Notes: generated by a model not told the origin, from the sequence alone. DNA of 64,000 nt from Anaerolineae bacterium (GCA_028277515.1 JANQGC010000008.1:1-64000); one strand, 5' to 3'. Counted from the stretch's first letter, positions 30,043 through 39,771 are shown. Numbers and translations are program-made.

Positions 30043-30089
30043 CCAGGAACCTGCTAAGGTAAGATACCTTATCTTGCTGGGACCAGCAA
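30043..30089. promoter_or_regulatory. Three tandem palindromes between DUF3467 and archease genes
   Basis: CAGGAACCTG, AAGGTA-AGA-TACCTT (30056-30070) and TTGCTGG-GA-CCAGCAA (30074-30089) follow one another within 50 bases. They lie upstream of the archease-rtcB operon and may be operators for either divergent unit, or mRNA hairpins. Confidence 0.45.
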
Positions 30090-30152
30090 AGTCCAATGAA
30101 CAGGATTGAGGTGGGGATCACATCATGTTACAATGAGTTTTATGAGGACGAC

Positions 30153-30566
30153 ATGGCTCAGGAAAATTTTGAGGTAGTTGAGCATACGGCCGATTGGTCG
30201 ATTCGGGTGCGGGGGCAAAGCCTGGCCAGATTGTTTCAACACGCGGCCGAGGGCATGAGCATGCTGATTGCCGGTGACTTGCAAACCTTGCCTAAGGATA
30301 TTGTACGAGATGTACAACTATCGGCCGTTGACGTAGAAAGCTTGCTCGTTGATTGGCTGAGTGAATTAGCTTATTGGGCGGAAATGGAGCAAATAGTATT
30401 CCATTCGTTTGACATGCCTGAAGTCAGGCAAACATATCTTAAGGCTGTCATCAAAGGGGGTAGAGCTGAGATCTTGCATAAGCACATTAAGGCGGTTACC
30501 TATCATGAGTTGGAGGTAAAACGAACAGATGTTGGCTTTGAGGCAACCATTGTTTTTGATGTATAG
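30153..30566 (+). CDS. Archease, RtcB cofactor
   Basis: A 137-residue protein beginning MAQENFEVVEHTADWSIRVR, the archease opening. It contains LFQHAAEGMSMLIA, LLVDWLSELAYWAE and a C-terminal TYHELEVKR near the metal-binding aspartate. Archease promotes the guanylylation and turnover of RtcB RNA ligase. I use the ATG at 30153 after GAGGAC; the frame is open to an ATG at 30096 but that extension is not family-like. rtcB starts 9 bases after its stop, so the pair is an operon. Confidence 0.93.
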   Translation: MAQENFEVVEHTADWSIRVRGQSLARLFQHAAEGMSMLIAGDLQTLPKDIVRDVQLSAVDVESLLVDWLSELAYWAEMEQIVFHSFDMPEVRQTYLKAVIKGGRAEILHKHIKAVTYHELEVKRTDVGFEATIVFDV

Positions 30567-30575
30567 GGTAAAAAG

Positions 30576-32024
30576 ATGAAGCGTCAAGATTTCAATCAAA
30601 TTTCACCTTACTTATTTGAAATTCCGCGGTCCTACCGGCCGGATATGCGTGTGCCGGCTCGATTTTATGCCAATGAAGAACTGCTGGATGGCGCATTAGG
30701 GGATAAGAGCCTGGATCAGTTAGCTAATACGGCCACCTTGCCCGGCGCTCTAAAGTATGCCCTGGCGATGCCCGACATCCACCAGGGTTATGGTTTTCCG
30801 ATTGGGGGCGTTGTGGCTACAGAACTGCCTGATGGTGTGATTTCACCCGGTGGGGTGGGGTATGACATCAACTGCGGCGTCAGGCTGTTGGGAACCCATG
30901 TTGATCAGCAAGAGGTTGCGCCATATTTGGATGAGCTGGCCAATCAATTGCAGCGTAACTGCCCCCATGGCGTCGGCCGGGGAGGGGATATAAAGCTGAA
31001 GCGGCATGAACTTATTGCTTTGGTGCAGCAAGGAGGAAAATGGGCCAAGAAAAATGGATTTGCTACAGATATGGACCTGGAACATACAGAAGAAAGCGGC
31101 CGTATCGCTGGGGCAGATGCCGGCAAGGTGAGCGACCGGGCGATCCAACGGGGACTACAGCAAATTGGCACATTGGGAGCAGGGAACCACTTCATCGAAG
31201 TTGATGTAGTGGATGATATATTTTACGAAAAAGCTGCCAAACGTATGGGTTTATTTCCGGGCCAGATCGTCGTTCAGATCCATTGTGGTTCACGGGGTTT
31301 TGGTCACCAGGTCTGCACCGATTATGTGAAAAGATTTCAGCCGGTTGTTCATAAGTATGGGATTGAATTACCGGACCGGGAATTGGTATGTGCACCATTG
31401 AGCAGCCCGGAAGGTCAGGATTACTTGGCGGCCATGCGCGCCGCAGCCAATTATGCGTTTGTCAACAGGCAGGTCTTGACCCATCTGATCCGCCAAAGTT
31501 TTGAAAGTGCCCTGGCCGGTCGGGTGCGCAATTTTCATGTTTACCAGATTTATGATATTGCTCATAATATGGCTAAAATTGAGAATCATAAGGTGGATGG
31601 CCGGAAAGTAGACGTTTGCGTACATCGCAAAGGAGCAACGCGCGCCTTTGGACCGGGCTCACCTGTGCTGCCGGATCGTTATCGTGATGTGGGTCAGCCG
31701 GTGTTAGTTCCCGGATCGATGGGCACGGCCAGTTGGGTACTGGTTGGAACAGAAGGTTCAATGGCCCAAAGCTTTGGCTCCACCTGTCACGGGGCCGGAC
31801 GCACGATGAGCCGGACGAAAGCTAAGAAAACGGTTCGAGGTCATGATCTGCGGTTGCAGTTGGAAGAAAAAGGAATTCACATTCGTGCTGGCAGTTTAAA
31901 GGGATTGGCTGAAGAGGCGCCCATTGCTTATAAAGATGTCGACCGGGTGATTGAAGTCGTGCATGGAGCGGGTATCGCTAAAAAAGTGGCACGGATTGTG
32001 CCTGTCGCAGTGGTCAAGGGATGA
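30576..32024 (+). CDS. rtcB: RNA-splicing ligase RtcB
   Basis: 482 residues. RtcB joins RNA 2',3'-cyclic phosphate or 3'-phosphate ends to 5'-OH ends using GTP and Mn2+. Motifs present are [13 protein letters not shown] at about 66-78, [10 protein letters not shown] with the metal-binding Cys100, [10 protein letters not shown], and [12 protein letters not shown] carrying the His that takes the GMP at about residue 404. The protein is full length with no visible defect. It follows archease and its stop overlaps the ATG of the next gene by four bases (ATGA). Confidence 0.96.
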   Translation: MKRQDFNQISPYLFEIPRSYRPDMRVPARFYANEELLDGALGDKSLDQLANTATLPGALKYALAMPDIHQGYGFPIGGVVATELPDGVISPGGVGYDINCGVRLLGTHVDQQEVAPYLDELANQLQRNCPHGVGRGGDIKLKRHELIALVQQGGKWAKKNGFATDMDLEHTEESGRIAGADAGKVSDRAIQRGLQQIGTLGAGNHFIEVDVVDDIFYEKAAKRMGLFPGQIVVQIHCGSRGFGHQVCTDYVKRFQPVVHKYGIELPDRELVCAPLSSPEGQDYLAAMRAAANYAFVNRQVLTHLIRQSFESALAGRVRNFHVYQIYDIAHNMAKIENHKVDGRKVDVCVHRKGATRAFGPGSPVLPDRYRDVGQPVLVPGSMGTASWVLVGTEGSMAQSFGSTCHGAGRTMSRTKAKKTVRGHDLRLQLEEKGIHIRAGSLKGLAEEAPIAYKDVDRVIEVVHGAGIAKKVARIVPVAVVKG

Positions 32025-32638
32025 AGGTAGCGGCCGGTAAGATTTCTAATTGGGTTATCATGGCGACGGCTGTCCTGGTCCTCGCGTCATTTCTTACGGC
32101 TTGCTCGCAGCCGGAACCCATCAAAATTGTGCCGCCCGATCCCACGGAGACACCAGCGCCAACCGCAACACCTCAACCCATTGTCGCTTATATCAGTGGC
32201 CATGTCCTGGAGCCGGATGTCTATGCACTTGAACCTGGCAGTCGGGTCAAGCAGTTGGTGGAAGCGGCCGGAGGGTTTACTGATGAGGCCAATACGGCCG
32301 TCATCAACCTGGCCCACCCCCTAGTCGATGGCACGCATATCCACATTCCCGCATTGGGAGAGGAGTCAGCGCCCCCACCCGTTCTCAATGAGCCAACCCC
32401 TTTTCAAAGGTCAGGAGAGATCCCGCTTGGGTCTGGAGGGGGCTTGCTTAATATTAACAGTGCCGAACAAAATGAATTAGAATCACTGCCGGGCATTGGC
32501 CCGGTTACAGCGAAAAAGATTTTAGATTACCGGCAGGCCAATGGATCGTTTTCGCGAATTGAAGAAATAATGAATGTACCCGGCATTGGGGAAGGAAAGT
32601 TTGCTCAGATCCAGGATTTTATTATGGTGGGGAATTAA
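32021..32638 (+). CDS. ComEA-like lipoprotein with SLBB and helix-hairpin-helix domains
   Basis: A 205-residue exported protein. The signal peptide ends in FLTACSQ (lipobox). A Pro/Thr linker follows, then an SLBB-like region ([32 protein letters not shown]), and finally paired helix-hairpin-helix motifs [20 protein letters not shown] and [14 protein letters not shown]. This is the ComEA architecture, a cell-surface DNA-binding receptor for transformation. No other competence gene is in view, so the role in DNA uptake is inferred from family only. It is translationally coupled to rtcB. Confidence 0.9.
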   Translation: MKVAAGKISNWVIMATAVLVLASFLTACSQPEPIKIVPPDPTETPAPTATPQPIVAYISGHVLEPDVYALEPGSRVKQLVEAAGGFTDEANTAVINLAHPLVDGTHIHIPALGEESAPPPVLNEPTPFQRSGEIPLGSGGGLLNINSAEQNELESLPGIGPVTAKKILDYRQANGSFSRIEEIMNVPGIGEGKFAQIQDFIMVGN

Positions 32639-32640
32639 CA

Positions 32641-33810
32641 ATGCCGCGCGAAAATTGGTTAACGGTGACGGCGACCCGCCTGGCCCGTATCCCATTTGCC
32701 CTGCAGGGACGCAAACCATTTGAACCGCCGGAAAAGATTCTCATCCTGCATGCATGTTGTTTGAGCCAGATCATGCTGGCCACGCCTCTGCTAGCAGCAT
32801 TGGGCCAAAGCTTTCCCAATGCGCGTATTGATTGGGGAGTGAGTGATTGGGCGCGACCGGCAGTTGCTGGAAATCCTCGTTTGACGGAGTTAATCAATAT
32901 CGGAGAGAGCGGGATACAGAGGCGTAGCTGGGCGAAAATAAAAAAGCTGGCCAAAGTTTTGCGCGAGGAGCAATATGATACTTGTTTTGTTCCCAGCCGG
33001 TCGGGAATTTTGAGTTATATCGCCTGGCGGACCGGCATCAAACAGCGTGTCGGTATCAATGCACGTGGCCGTGGTTTTGCCCATACGATTGGTGTGAATT
33101 TGCCAGAAGAACCCTGCAATGCGGCTGAGACAAACTTGAGTTTGGCGCAAGCCATAGGCATTGAAGAGGAAATCATTCAAGGCGTGAGTTCCGAATTTTA
33201 CCCATCGGACAGCGCGAGACGGAATGCGACCCGGCTGCTCATTGAAGAGATCGATTGGCTAGGAGATGTGCCGCTGGTTATTATGCATCCTGGAGGCGGG
33301 ATGAATCCGCTGCGTTCTTCACCGCTTAAACGCTGGCCTGTGGAACGTTTCGCCCTTTTAGGAAACCATTTACAGCGTTATCATGGCGCGCGCGTGGTTT
33401 TGATCGGCTCTGAAGAAGAACGGCCGTTGGTGAAGGATATTGCGGGATTGATGCCGGGAAAAGTGAGCGATTTATCCGGCCGGCTGCGGTTGGATGAGGT
33501 TGGCGCCTTGTGTGAGGTGGCAGATTTATATATTGGCAATGATGCCGGGCCAACGCATATCGCTGCGGCAACCGGCTGTCCGACGCTGGCCATTTATGGA
33601 CTGAATGATCCGAGCTACTCCATGCCTTATACGAAGCGGGGGAATGTCGAGACATTGTGGCGAGATTTAAGTGAGATAGAGGAGGAACGGCCGTTTACCT
33701 GGGATATTGGCGTGACGGCTGGGGAAGCGATAAAAGCGGCTGAAACGTTGTTAACTCAATCACGGGACCGGGAACACAATTTTGAATTTTTAATGGGTAA
33801 GAAGAGATAG
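32641..33810 (+). CDS. Glycosyltransferase family 9 (heptosyltransferase-like)
   Basis: A 389-residue GT-B fold protein. It has ILILHACCLSQIMLATPLLAAL at the N-terminus (here the usual G-D-x-L is replaced by C-L-S-Q), MHPGGGMNPLRSSPLKRWP, VVLIGSEEERPLV, and the donor-site YIGNDAGPTHIAAATGCPT. These are typical of ADP-heptose:LPS-type transferases, many of which act on other envelope glycans. It follows the previous gene by two bases. The altered N-terminal motif suggests a specialised acceptor. Confidence 0.87.
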   Translation: MPRENWLTVTATRLARIPFALQGRKPFEPPEKILILHACCLSQIMLATPLLAALGQSFPNARIDWGVSDWARPAVAGNPRLTELINIGESGIQRRSWAKIKKLAKVLREEQYDTCFVPSRSGILSYIAWRTGIKQRVGINARGRGFAHTIGVNLPEEPCNAAETNLSLAQAIGIEEEIIQGVSSEFYPSDSARRNATRLLIEEIDWLGDVPLVIMHPGGGMNPLRSSPLKRWPVERFALLGNHLQRYHGARVVLIGSEEERPLVKDIAGLMPGKVSDLSGRLRLDEVGALCEVADLYIGNDAGPTHIAAATGCPTLAIYGLNDPSYSMPYTKRGNVETLWRDLSEIEEERPFTWDIGVTAGEAIKAAETLLTQSRDREHNFEFLMGKKR

Positions 33811-33817
33811 TATTTTG

Positions 33818-33846
33818 TTGACATGAATGTACACATCTGATAATAT
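33818..33846 (+). promoter_or_regulatory. Promoter of tRNA-Asp
   Basis: A perfect TTGACA (33818-33823) and TAATAT (33841-33846) lie exactly 17 bases apart, ending 17 bases before the mature 5' end of tRNA-Asp. A clear sigma-70-type promoter. Confidence 0.85.
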
Positions 33847-33863
33847 TTCTCCTCTTAACAAGA

Positions 33864-33936
33864 GGGGGCGTGGTGTAGTGGTTAACACGCCGGCCTGTCA
33901 AGCCGGAGATCGCGGGTTCGACCCCCGTCGCTCCCG
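33864..33936 (+). tRNA. tRNA-Asp (anticodon GTC)
   Basis: 73 bases fold into a normal cloverleaf. The acceptor stem is GGGGGCG/CGCTCCC (one G-U) with G73. The anticodon stem CCGGC/GCCGG encloses loop CTGTCAA with anticodon GTC. The T arm is GCGGG-TTCGACC-CCCGT. CCA is not encoded. It serves as the apparent integration site of the following island; the last 14 bases are duplicated at 63,734. Confidence 0.95.
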
Positions 33937-33945
33937 TTTAGGGCA
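33923..33945 (+). other. Left attachment-site repeat (attL-like)
   Basis: 23 bases made of the last 14 of tRNA-Asp plus TTTAGGGCA are repeated exactly at 63734-63756 in the same orientation. Such duplications of a tRNA 3' end mark insertion by tyrosine recombinases of islands and phages. The intact tRNA is on this side, as expected. Confidence 0.75.
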
Positions 33946-34013
33946 TTCTGATCCAATGCCCGTAGTGTCGAGGTGCTTTATTTCTGGTAAGTTGTTAAAG
34001 TGCTAAGACAAAT

Positions 34014-34056
34014 AAGCCGCCGTTTCCTCTAGGAAGAAGAATGGGCGGCTTTTTTC
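34014..34056 (+). terminator. Rho-independent terminator after tRNA-Asp
   Basis: AAGCCGCC pairs with GGCGGCTT and is followed by TTTTTC; the loop contains a further TTCCT/AGGAA pairing. It lies about 80 bases after the tRNA, inside the island, and would replace the tRNA's displaced original terminator. Confidence 0.75.
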
Positions 34057-34090
34057 TTGTCTATCGGCCGTTTTCGGCCTGGTAAGAGGC

Positions 34091-35080
34091 CGTAGTATGC
34101 AAAACCCTGATCACGGGTTTAGTTGCCAAACGGAAGTGGTTACTTTTGATTGATCAACAAGAGTTTCCCCAAATTCACAATATGAAGTAGGGCTTAGCTC
34201 TCAACTTGTAAATATTTATCCTCCCAAAATTAATCGTTTCTGGGGAACAGCCGCGTCAAGACCACCCTCAGCTAAAATGGGGGAGGGGCTACTTTTTCAG
34301 TTACAAACAAGACTATGCGAGGGACTCGTCGTGTGCCTAATTCAATAAATATCAGCACATAGATAGTCCGCAGAAAAATCGTTTCTACGGTAAAGAAGTC
34401 ACAGGCCAACAGCTGTTCTTTGTAATGATTCATGAGTTGTCGCCAGCCAATGGATCCAAAGCGAACTGGAGCCGGCACTATGCCGTTCCGGTCGAGAACA
34501 TTGCGAACTGTCGTCAGGGAAGCAACATAACCCAGCTTCTTGAGTTCGCCTTCGATACGATAGTAACCACAGCGCAGATTCTCCTTGGCCAGACGTACAA
34601 TCAAGCTCTCTGTATCTTGATTGATTTTGGGGCGACCAACTTTTTTCTGTGGTGGCTGTGCCCATTTGCGCTTTACCAACTCTCGATGCCAACAAATGAC
34701 CGTTTCCGGTCTGACGATGCGAATGACATCCCCAAGCTGGCGAATCGTTCGCTTGGTGTTTTTCTTCAATTGGCCTGTCAAGATCGCCAATGTTGCTTTT
34801 TCAGCCCGATTGGGGCTGATGGGCTGCTTTTGTTTTCGCGCCATGACATCGAGTTGATCCCGGAAGGTTATGATTTCTAAATCCTTATTGTTTTCAGACA
34901 AACGACTGACACGGGCAAGGGATAGAAGAACGGAGAAGATGTTCCCGATGAAGGACCAAAGCATAAAAATGTGCCACTCCCATTAAAAGGTAGCAGGATT
35001 GTAGCAAAGGTCCTGGCTAAGCCAACATCAGGCATTTTCTCTCGAGTAGCTGCTTGTGATCCACATTTTTGCATACTACG
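34091..35080 (-). mobile_element. Internally deleted insertion sequence, copy A
   Basis: It is bounded by perfect inverted ends CGTAGTATGCAAAA (34091) and TTTTGCATACTACG (ending 35080). The ~990-bp interior carries a leftward transposase cut short after its first catalytic Asp. The same ends and transposase N-terminus recur at 60967-61982. The copy is expected to be immobile on its own. Confidence 0.8.
34272..34964 (-). pseudogene. Truncated DDE (integrase-core) transposase
   Basis: A 230-residue frame. A helical N-terminus (DKDLE-type heptads, here NNKDLEIITFRDQLD) comes first, then a helix-turn-helix part (IRIVRPETVICWHRELVKRKW, VGRPKI), an IS3-like helper region (RCGYYRIEGELKKLGY), and the start of the rve catalytic core LLACDFFTVETIFLRTIYVL with the first Asp. 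After FIELGTRRV the family sequence is lost and the frame ends 15 codons later, so the second Asp and the Glu are missing. It is a pseudogene. The family in ISfinder terms could not be decided. Confidence 0.8.
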
Positions 35081-35255
35081 GTATCAACTCAACGCCCTGC
35101 TTCGCCCATGTGATAGCCTCTTGCCAAAGACCGAATTCTTCTTGAAAATCAAAGAAGGTCATCATGTAAAAAGTGCCATTTGTTCCATCCCTGGTTGCTG
35201 ACTTATCCAGATCCAGGCTTTTTCTATTTGCAGCCACTGTTTGATAAACTAGACC
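35078..35255 (-). pseudogene. Gene fragment cut by the insertion sequence
   Basis: On the reverse strand a protein-like stretch GTNGTFYMMTFFDFQEEFG and LWQEAITWAKQGVELIP runs up to a stop created at the IS end (35078-35080). A neighbouring frame just upstream looks coding too, so there may be a frameshift. It could be the C-terminus of a gene disrupted by the IS. I did not recognise the protein; the rest of the gap to 35376 holds nothing I can support. Confidence 0.3.
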
Positions 35256-35376
35256 TTATTTTCAGGACGATTTTGTGTAAAATTTAGAAAAAAGTGGCGT
35301 GATTCCGGTGTGCTATGCTTATCATTTGTAGTTTAAAGCAATCAAGGCTCGCAAAATGCGACAGCAGCAATAACTC

Positions 35377-37026
35377 TTATGCAGAACTGTCCTGAAGCAT
35401 TTGTAGGGAGCTTTTCACTTTTTGAAAATTTGAAAACCCCTGTTGCTCACTGAGAGTATATGCTTCTTGCAACATTTCTTCTGCTTGGGTAATATCCTCT
35501 AGGGTGATCCATACTTGTGCCAAGTTATAGAGCGTGCGAGAGATACCTTCCTTGTCCTCAATTTGCCTTCTTAAATGTAGAGCTTTCATATAATAAACAA
35601 TTGCTAAATCCATATCACCCATTAAACTAGCAACTACCCCTAAATTATTCAAATTGACTGATTGACTCTGAATATCCTGTGCCAATTCATTAAGTGTAAA
35701 CGCTTCAATGAAGTATTCCCTTGCTTTTTCCAGATCTCCTCGGGTTTTTGCTAAGGCACCCAAATTGTTAAATGTTTGCGCTTTTCTTTTTGTTTCGTGG
35801 ATGTGTTCATAGATTTGAAGCGCCTTTTCAAACTGTGATTTGGCTTTATCGTAACGAGATTCGTAATAGTAAAAACTACCTAAATTGTTAGCTATCCCTG
35901 CAATTTTTTGGTACTCACACAATTGGTCGGCCATTTTTGAAGCTTTCTTATAGTTGACAGTTGCTTGCTCCCGTTTTCCTAACCGAACATAGATACCAGC
36001 GATATTGTTTAAGTTTGCTGCAATATTGGTTTTCCGTCCAGCTTTCTGATTTAACGATAGTGCCATTTCAAAATAGGTTAATGCTGTCGTTAATTCACCA
36101 ATTCCTTCGTAAATTGTACCGAGATTGTTGAGCGTTACAGCTGGATCCAATCCAGCCTGACGCTGCCAGTTCAAAGCATTCTCCAACCAGTTGATTGCCT
36201 GTCGAGGATCTCCCTGATAACTAAATAATAGTCCTAGATTATTTCTGACAGTTGCTACATGTACCTGATCTCCTAACTGCTCAAATAAACTCAACGCTTC
36301 CTCAAAGACAGAGATTGCCTGGACCATTTTTCCGCTCATCATCCATAGCCCTCCCAGATTATTTAATGTACCTGCCACACTATGCCTGTCATTGATCTCC
36401 TTTGCTAATGCGAGTGCAGCCAGATAACATTCTTCTGCTCTTTGCCGTTCACCAACATTAAAGTAAGTAGCGGCTAGATTGTGCAGTGTAATTGCTTCTC
36501 CGGCCTGATGTTCTACTTCTCGTCGGATAGTTAAGGCCTTTTCAAAGGTCTCAATTGCTTGTTGGTAAGCTCCTAAATCATCATATACTATACCTAGCAT
36601 ATTTAAGGTCGTTCCCTCTCCAATACGTGGTCCAAACCTCCGACGAAGATTCAACGCTATCTCCAGATATTCTTGCCCTTTTTGGATCTCCCCCAAAACC
36701 CGATAACACCACCCTAGATCTTGTCCTAATCGGCCCAACAATTCAAATTTTTCTAGAAACCGTGCAGCGATGATACCGCGTTGGATCCAAGAAATGTTTT
36801 GTTTAAGGAAACCTCGCTTTTCTAAAAAAGTGTCTAACACGAACAAATAGTTAAGAATGTAGGTTTCTCTAACTTGTTGATTGATGGTCAAACTATCATC
36901 ATGAACAAGCATATCCCAAGTCCGAACTAATTGATCGAACTTTTGCTCCAAGACAGACCAATCCTCTTGATACTTTTGGCTAAACTGGGACCAATATTGA
37001 ATATAGCGAAGACGTACCCGACTCAT
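35377..37026 (-). CDS. Tetratricopeptide-repeat protein (cassette A, distal)
   Basis: 549 residues. After about 80 residues of helical N-terminus, tandem TPRs of the TPR_12/LGN type fill the protein: repeats of about 40 residues with the pattern L-x-N-L-G (LNMLGIVYDDLGAYQQAIET, LNNLGGLWMMSGKMVQA, LNNLGTIYEGIGELTTA). No enzymatic or DNA-binding domain is seen. Its ATG overlaps the stop of the preceding TPR fragment (TAATG), so translation is probably coupled. It is the last gene of the leftward cassette that starts with the NB-ARC gene at 42713. TPR superhelices bind peptides or proteins. Confidence 0.85.
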   Translation of the reverse strand: MSRVRLRYIQYWSQFSQKYQEDWSVLEQKFDQLVRTWDMLVHDDSLTINQQVRETYILNYLFVLDTFLEKRGFLKQNISWIQRGIIAARFLEKFELLGRLGQDLGWCYRVLGEIQKGQEYLEIALNLRRRFGPRIGEGTTLNMLGIVYDDLGAYQQAIETFEKALTIRREVEHQAGEAITLHNLAATYFNVGERQRAEECYLAALALAKEINDRHSVAGTLNNLGGLWMMSGKMVQAISVFEEALSLFEQLGDQVHVATVRNNLGLLFSYQGDPRQAINWLENALNWQRQAGLDPAVTLNNLGTIYEGIGELTTALTYFEMALSLNQKAGRKTNIAANLNNIAGIYVRLGKREQATVNYKKASKMADQLCEYQKIAGIANNLGSFYYYESRYDKAKSQFEKALQIYEHIHETKRKAQTFNNLGALAKTRGDLEKAREYFIEAFTLNELAQDIQSQSVNLNNLGVVASLMGDMDLAIVYYMKALHLRRQIEDKEGISRTLYNLAQVWITLEDITQAEEMLQEAYTLSEQQGFSNFQKVKSSLQMLQDSSA

Positions 37027-37270
37027 TACTGTATTTGAGCTTGCTGGACTTTCATCAAATTGTCGAGAATACGTACCATATTTCGCTCATCCCCTATATC
37101 CTCAAAAACAACAAGAACTGACTGAAAATATTTGATAGCTGTTTCAATGTCTCCTTGATCATAGTTGGTTATAGCTAGATTATTAAGAGCCCGTGCTTCA
37201 TATTATGCCCGATCCTCAAGTTGGCGAAACAAGTTTAAGGCAGTGGTTGAGTAAAAGGGAATCGGTTTCG
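37026..37270 (-). pseudogene. Remnant of a TPR gene with an internal stop
   Basis: On the reverse strand the frame HPKPIPFYSTTALNLFRQLE is followed by DRA, a TAA stop, then YEARALNNLAITNYDQGDIE and a final ILDNLMKVQQAQIQ. The sequence is a TPR repeat matching its neighbours, so this is the C-terminal remnant of a further TPR gene. No start codon is credible. It overlaps the next ATG. Confidence 0.65.
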
Positions 37271-37299
37271 GGTGATTTTCAGTTGTGCTAAGGTAGTTC

Positions 37300-39255
37300 T
37301 TAAGGGAGTTTTTCCAATTTATTTAATAGTTGAGCTTCCAATTGTCGGTCTCCAAGCTCACGGGCAATGGAAAGATGTTCTTCAAAATATTTGATGGCTT
37401 CATAAGTTTTACCTAAAATCAGAAAAGCCGCCGCTAAATTTGTAAGTGTCTCACTTTCAGCATACTGATTGCCTGCTTGTCGGGTAATCAGCAAACAGGT
37501 TTTATAGTGTCTAATAGCTTCATGGACTTTACCTGAAAGGACGAGGTTATTCGCCAGATTGTACCTTGCTCGCCCTTGACCATTAAGGTCACCGGTCTCA
37601 AGTTTAATAGATAGCGCTTGTCGACAGCAATCTATAGCATCAGCCAGTCTATTTGCAAGAGAATGAATACGGCTGATTCCGAGGAGCGTATCAGCCTCTT
37701 CATTCCTATAATTAGCCTGCCGATCAATAGCTAACGCTTCCTCACCACACTTCAACGCTACATCAAGCTCCCCTAAAGCAGCATGGTTTTGGGCTAAATT
37801 CGACAGGGCGACGCTTTGAGCGCGACGGTCTTCGATTTGACATGCAATCTTCAAAGCGCGCCGGTGATATTCACATGAGCGCTCATAGTCAGCGGAAACA
37901 CTATAAATCCTGCCTAAAATGCCTAGACAGAGACACGCGCCTTTTTGATTGCCAGTGTCATCAACGAGCCTTAACCCCTGTTTACAATATGAAATGGACT
38001 TTTCTATCTCACCTAGCTCAAGATAAACATTACCCAGATTACTCAAACTCGTTACTTCACCATGCCGATCACCTAGCTCACGATTAATGGCTAATGCATT
38101 TTCGTAGTAATTGATGGCGGAAGACCGGTCTCCGAGATAAGTATAAGCGTTTCCCATGCTTTCAAATACCGATCGCTCATTTTGACGGTCGCCAACCCGA
38201 CGAGCAATTTCCAACGCCTGTTCAAAAAATGATAAGGCTTGTTGCCCTTTTCCGAGAGAAAAATAAGTGTTGCCCAAATCTCCCAGAACAATTCCCTCTC
38301 CGCGCTGGTTGCCAACCTCACGCTCAATAGCTAGTGCCTGCCTGGAAAGCTCAAGCGCGTCGTCTGGTTCGCCAATTGTTAGATAAACGGAAGCCAGACT
38401 GCCTAAAATATTGCTTGCTGCTTGTTTGTTGCCAATTTTCTGCACAATTGATAAGGCGCGTTTGTGCAGATCAATCGCGCGTTTTACCTCGCCTAACGCA
38501 TTATAGGCAAGACCAAGATCATGCAAAGCTGCCGCTTCCAATTCTCGATCACCTATTTGCTTTGCTATTGCCATAGCCTCTTCATAAAAATTTATTGCTT
38601 GTTGAATTTCTCCCTTGATTGACCAGGCAATCCCCAGGTTGATCAAATTACTTGCCAGATATTGTCTCTCGCCGATTTGGCGAGCGATTGTCAACGATTG
38701 GTTATGGTATTTTATGGCGGTCTCAACTTGCCCCAAATTAGTGTGGGCGGTTCCTAACCACCCGAGTGCTTCAGCTTCCGCTTGTTGATTACCGACTTCG
38801 CGAGCGATTATCAATTGTTGCTTATGATATGCGAGAGCATCGTGAAGCTCACCCAAATTCCGATAAGCGTTACCCAAATTACTTAATATAGTCGCCAAAT
38901 ACATTTTTTCCCCCAACTGCTCAGCAGCAATTAACCCCTGCTTACCCCAAAAAATAATAGTAGCCCAAAGGCCAAGTCGCTTTTGTAAAGGGGTAAATGT
39001 CGAAATGTAGGCTAAAATCGCCGATGGGTTTGAGCCCTCCCTTTGTATCCATTCCCAGGCCCGTTTTATCTGAGGCCACATTGCATCGAACCAATCCCAA
39101 TCTTCGGGATGATTACGAACATATTGCCAATAATAAAGGGCATGTAATCCTTTGGTGCGGTTGACGCTGTTGTTCATGGTGACAGTACTACTTTCAGTAA
39201 CATTGTGTAATCTGTTCAAGTTGTCGTGAACCATGTCAATATTTTTGTGGGCCAT
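37300..39255 (-). CDS. Large tetratricopeptide-repeat protein (cassette A, middle)
   Basis: 651 residues, with at least 12 consecutive TPR_12-type repeats from about residue 115 to the end (SNLGNAYRNLGELHDALAYH, LGWLGTAHTNLGQVETA, INLGIAWSIKGEIQQAINFY and so on). The first ~110 residues have no repeats and include YWQYVRNHPEDWDWFDAMWP, similar in kind to the N-termini of the other TPR proteins here. No catalytic domain is seen. The high internal similarity of the repeats suggests expansion by duplication. An IS630 remnant separates it from the upstream TPR gene of the same direction. Confidence 0.87.
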   Translation of the reverse strand: MAHKNIDMVHDNLNRLHNVTESSTVTMNNSVNRTKGLHALYYWQYVRNHPEDWDWFDAMWPQIKRAWEWIQREGSNPSAILAYISTFTPLQKRLGLWATIIFWGKQGLIAAEQLGEKMYLATILSNLGNAYRNLGELHDALAYHKQQLIIAREVGNQQAEAEALGWLGTAHTNLGQVETAIKYHNQSLTIARQIGERQYLASNLINLGIAWSIKGEIQQAINFYEEAMAIAKQIGDRELEAAALHDLGLAYNALGEVKRAIDLHKRALSIVQKIGNKQAASNILGSLASVYLTIGEPDDALELSRQALAIEREVGNQRGEGIVLGDLGNTYFSLGKGQQALSFFEQALEIARRVGDRQNERSVFESMGNAYTYLGDRSSAINYYENALAINRELGDRHGEVTSLSNLGNVYLELGEIEKSISYCKQGLRLVDDTGNQKGACLCLGILGRIYSVSADYERSCEYHRRALKIACQIEDRRAQSVALSNLAQNHAALGELDVALKCGEEALAIDRQANYRNEEADTLLGISRIHSLANRLADAIDCCRQALSIKLETGDLNGQGRARYNLANNLVLSGKVHEAIRHYKTCLLITRQAGNQYAESETLTNLAAAFLILGKTYEAIKYFEEHLSIARELGDRQLEAQLLNKLEKLP

Positions 39256-39289
39256 TGTTTGACCTCAGCGGTCATCAATTATCAGGGAG

Positions 39290-39640
39290 ACGGCTGAAGT
39301 TCACTGGAAATAGTCTGGTTATTCAGCAATCATCTATTGACGGATACCGTTTATGTAACTTTCGGTGGGAAAGTGCCTATAGACAAATGCTTCTGTTTAC
39401 TGCCTTCATTAAGCACACCGTTGGCGCTCTGGGATTATAAGGTTGATGGTAAAGTTCCTGAACATCTTTCATCGTGCAAACAAAGTCGGCGCTTTTTTCC
39501 GGGATGCACCACTGCTCTTTCAACCAAGGCTTAAGTTCATTTTTTGAGTGTGGTCCGCACCGTCTTGCGGGAAACAGTCTCCAAAGGACAGTATCACGGG
39601 CATATTTCCACACTTTCCTAATTTGTGGATAGATTTTGTT
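39290..39640 (-). mobile_element. IS630-type transposase remnant
   Basis: On the reverse strand, pieces of an IS630-family transposase appear in different frames: SRKTVRTTLKK, then KNELKPWLKEQWCIPEKSAD and YHQPYNPRAPTVCL, then LNEGSKQ. In active members the last stretch reads LDEGSKQ-like, so the catalytic Asp has become Asn and at least two frameshifts have occurred. The rest of the gap 39256-39771 holds no gene I can support. Confidence 0.65.
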
Positions 39641-39771
39641 AATAGTGCTTAAGTCATCAACTCGTTGGTTCAGTTTTGTCAGAACAGTTCCACCAATTTG
39701 GAGAAATCTTTCCCTATATTAAATCCAAATTCAGGTTTGATAGTAAAGAGTGCAGTGTTCCAAAGCTTTCT

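Noticed and set aside
33941..33961. GGGCATT/AATGCCC hairpin after tRNA-Asp as its terminator
   Set aside because: No T-run follows; the structure at 34014 is a better terminator.
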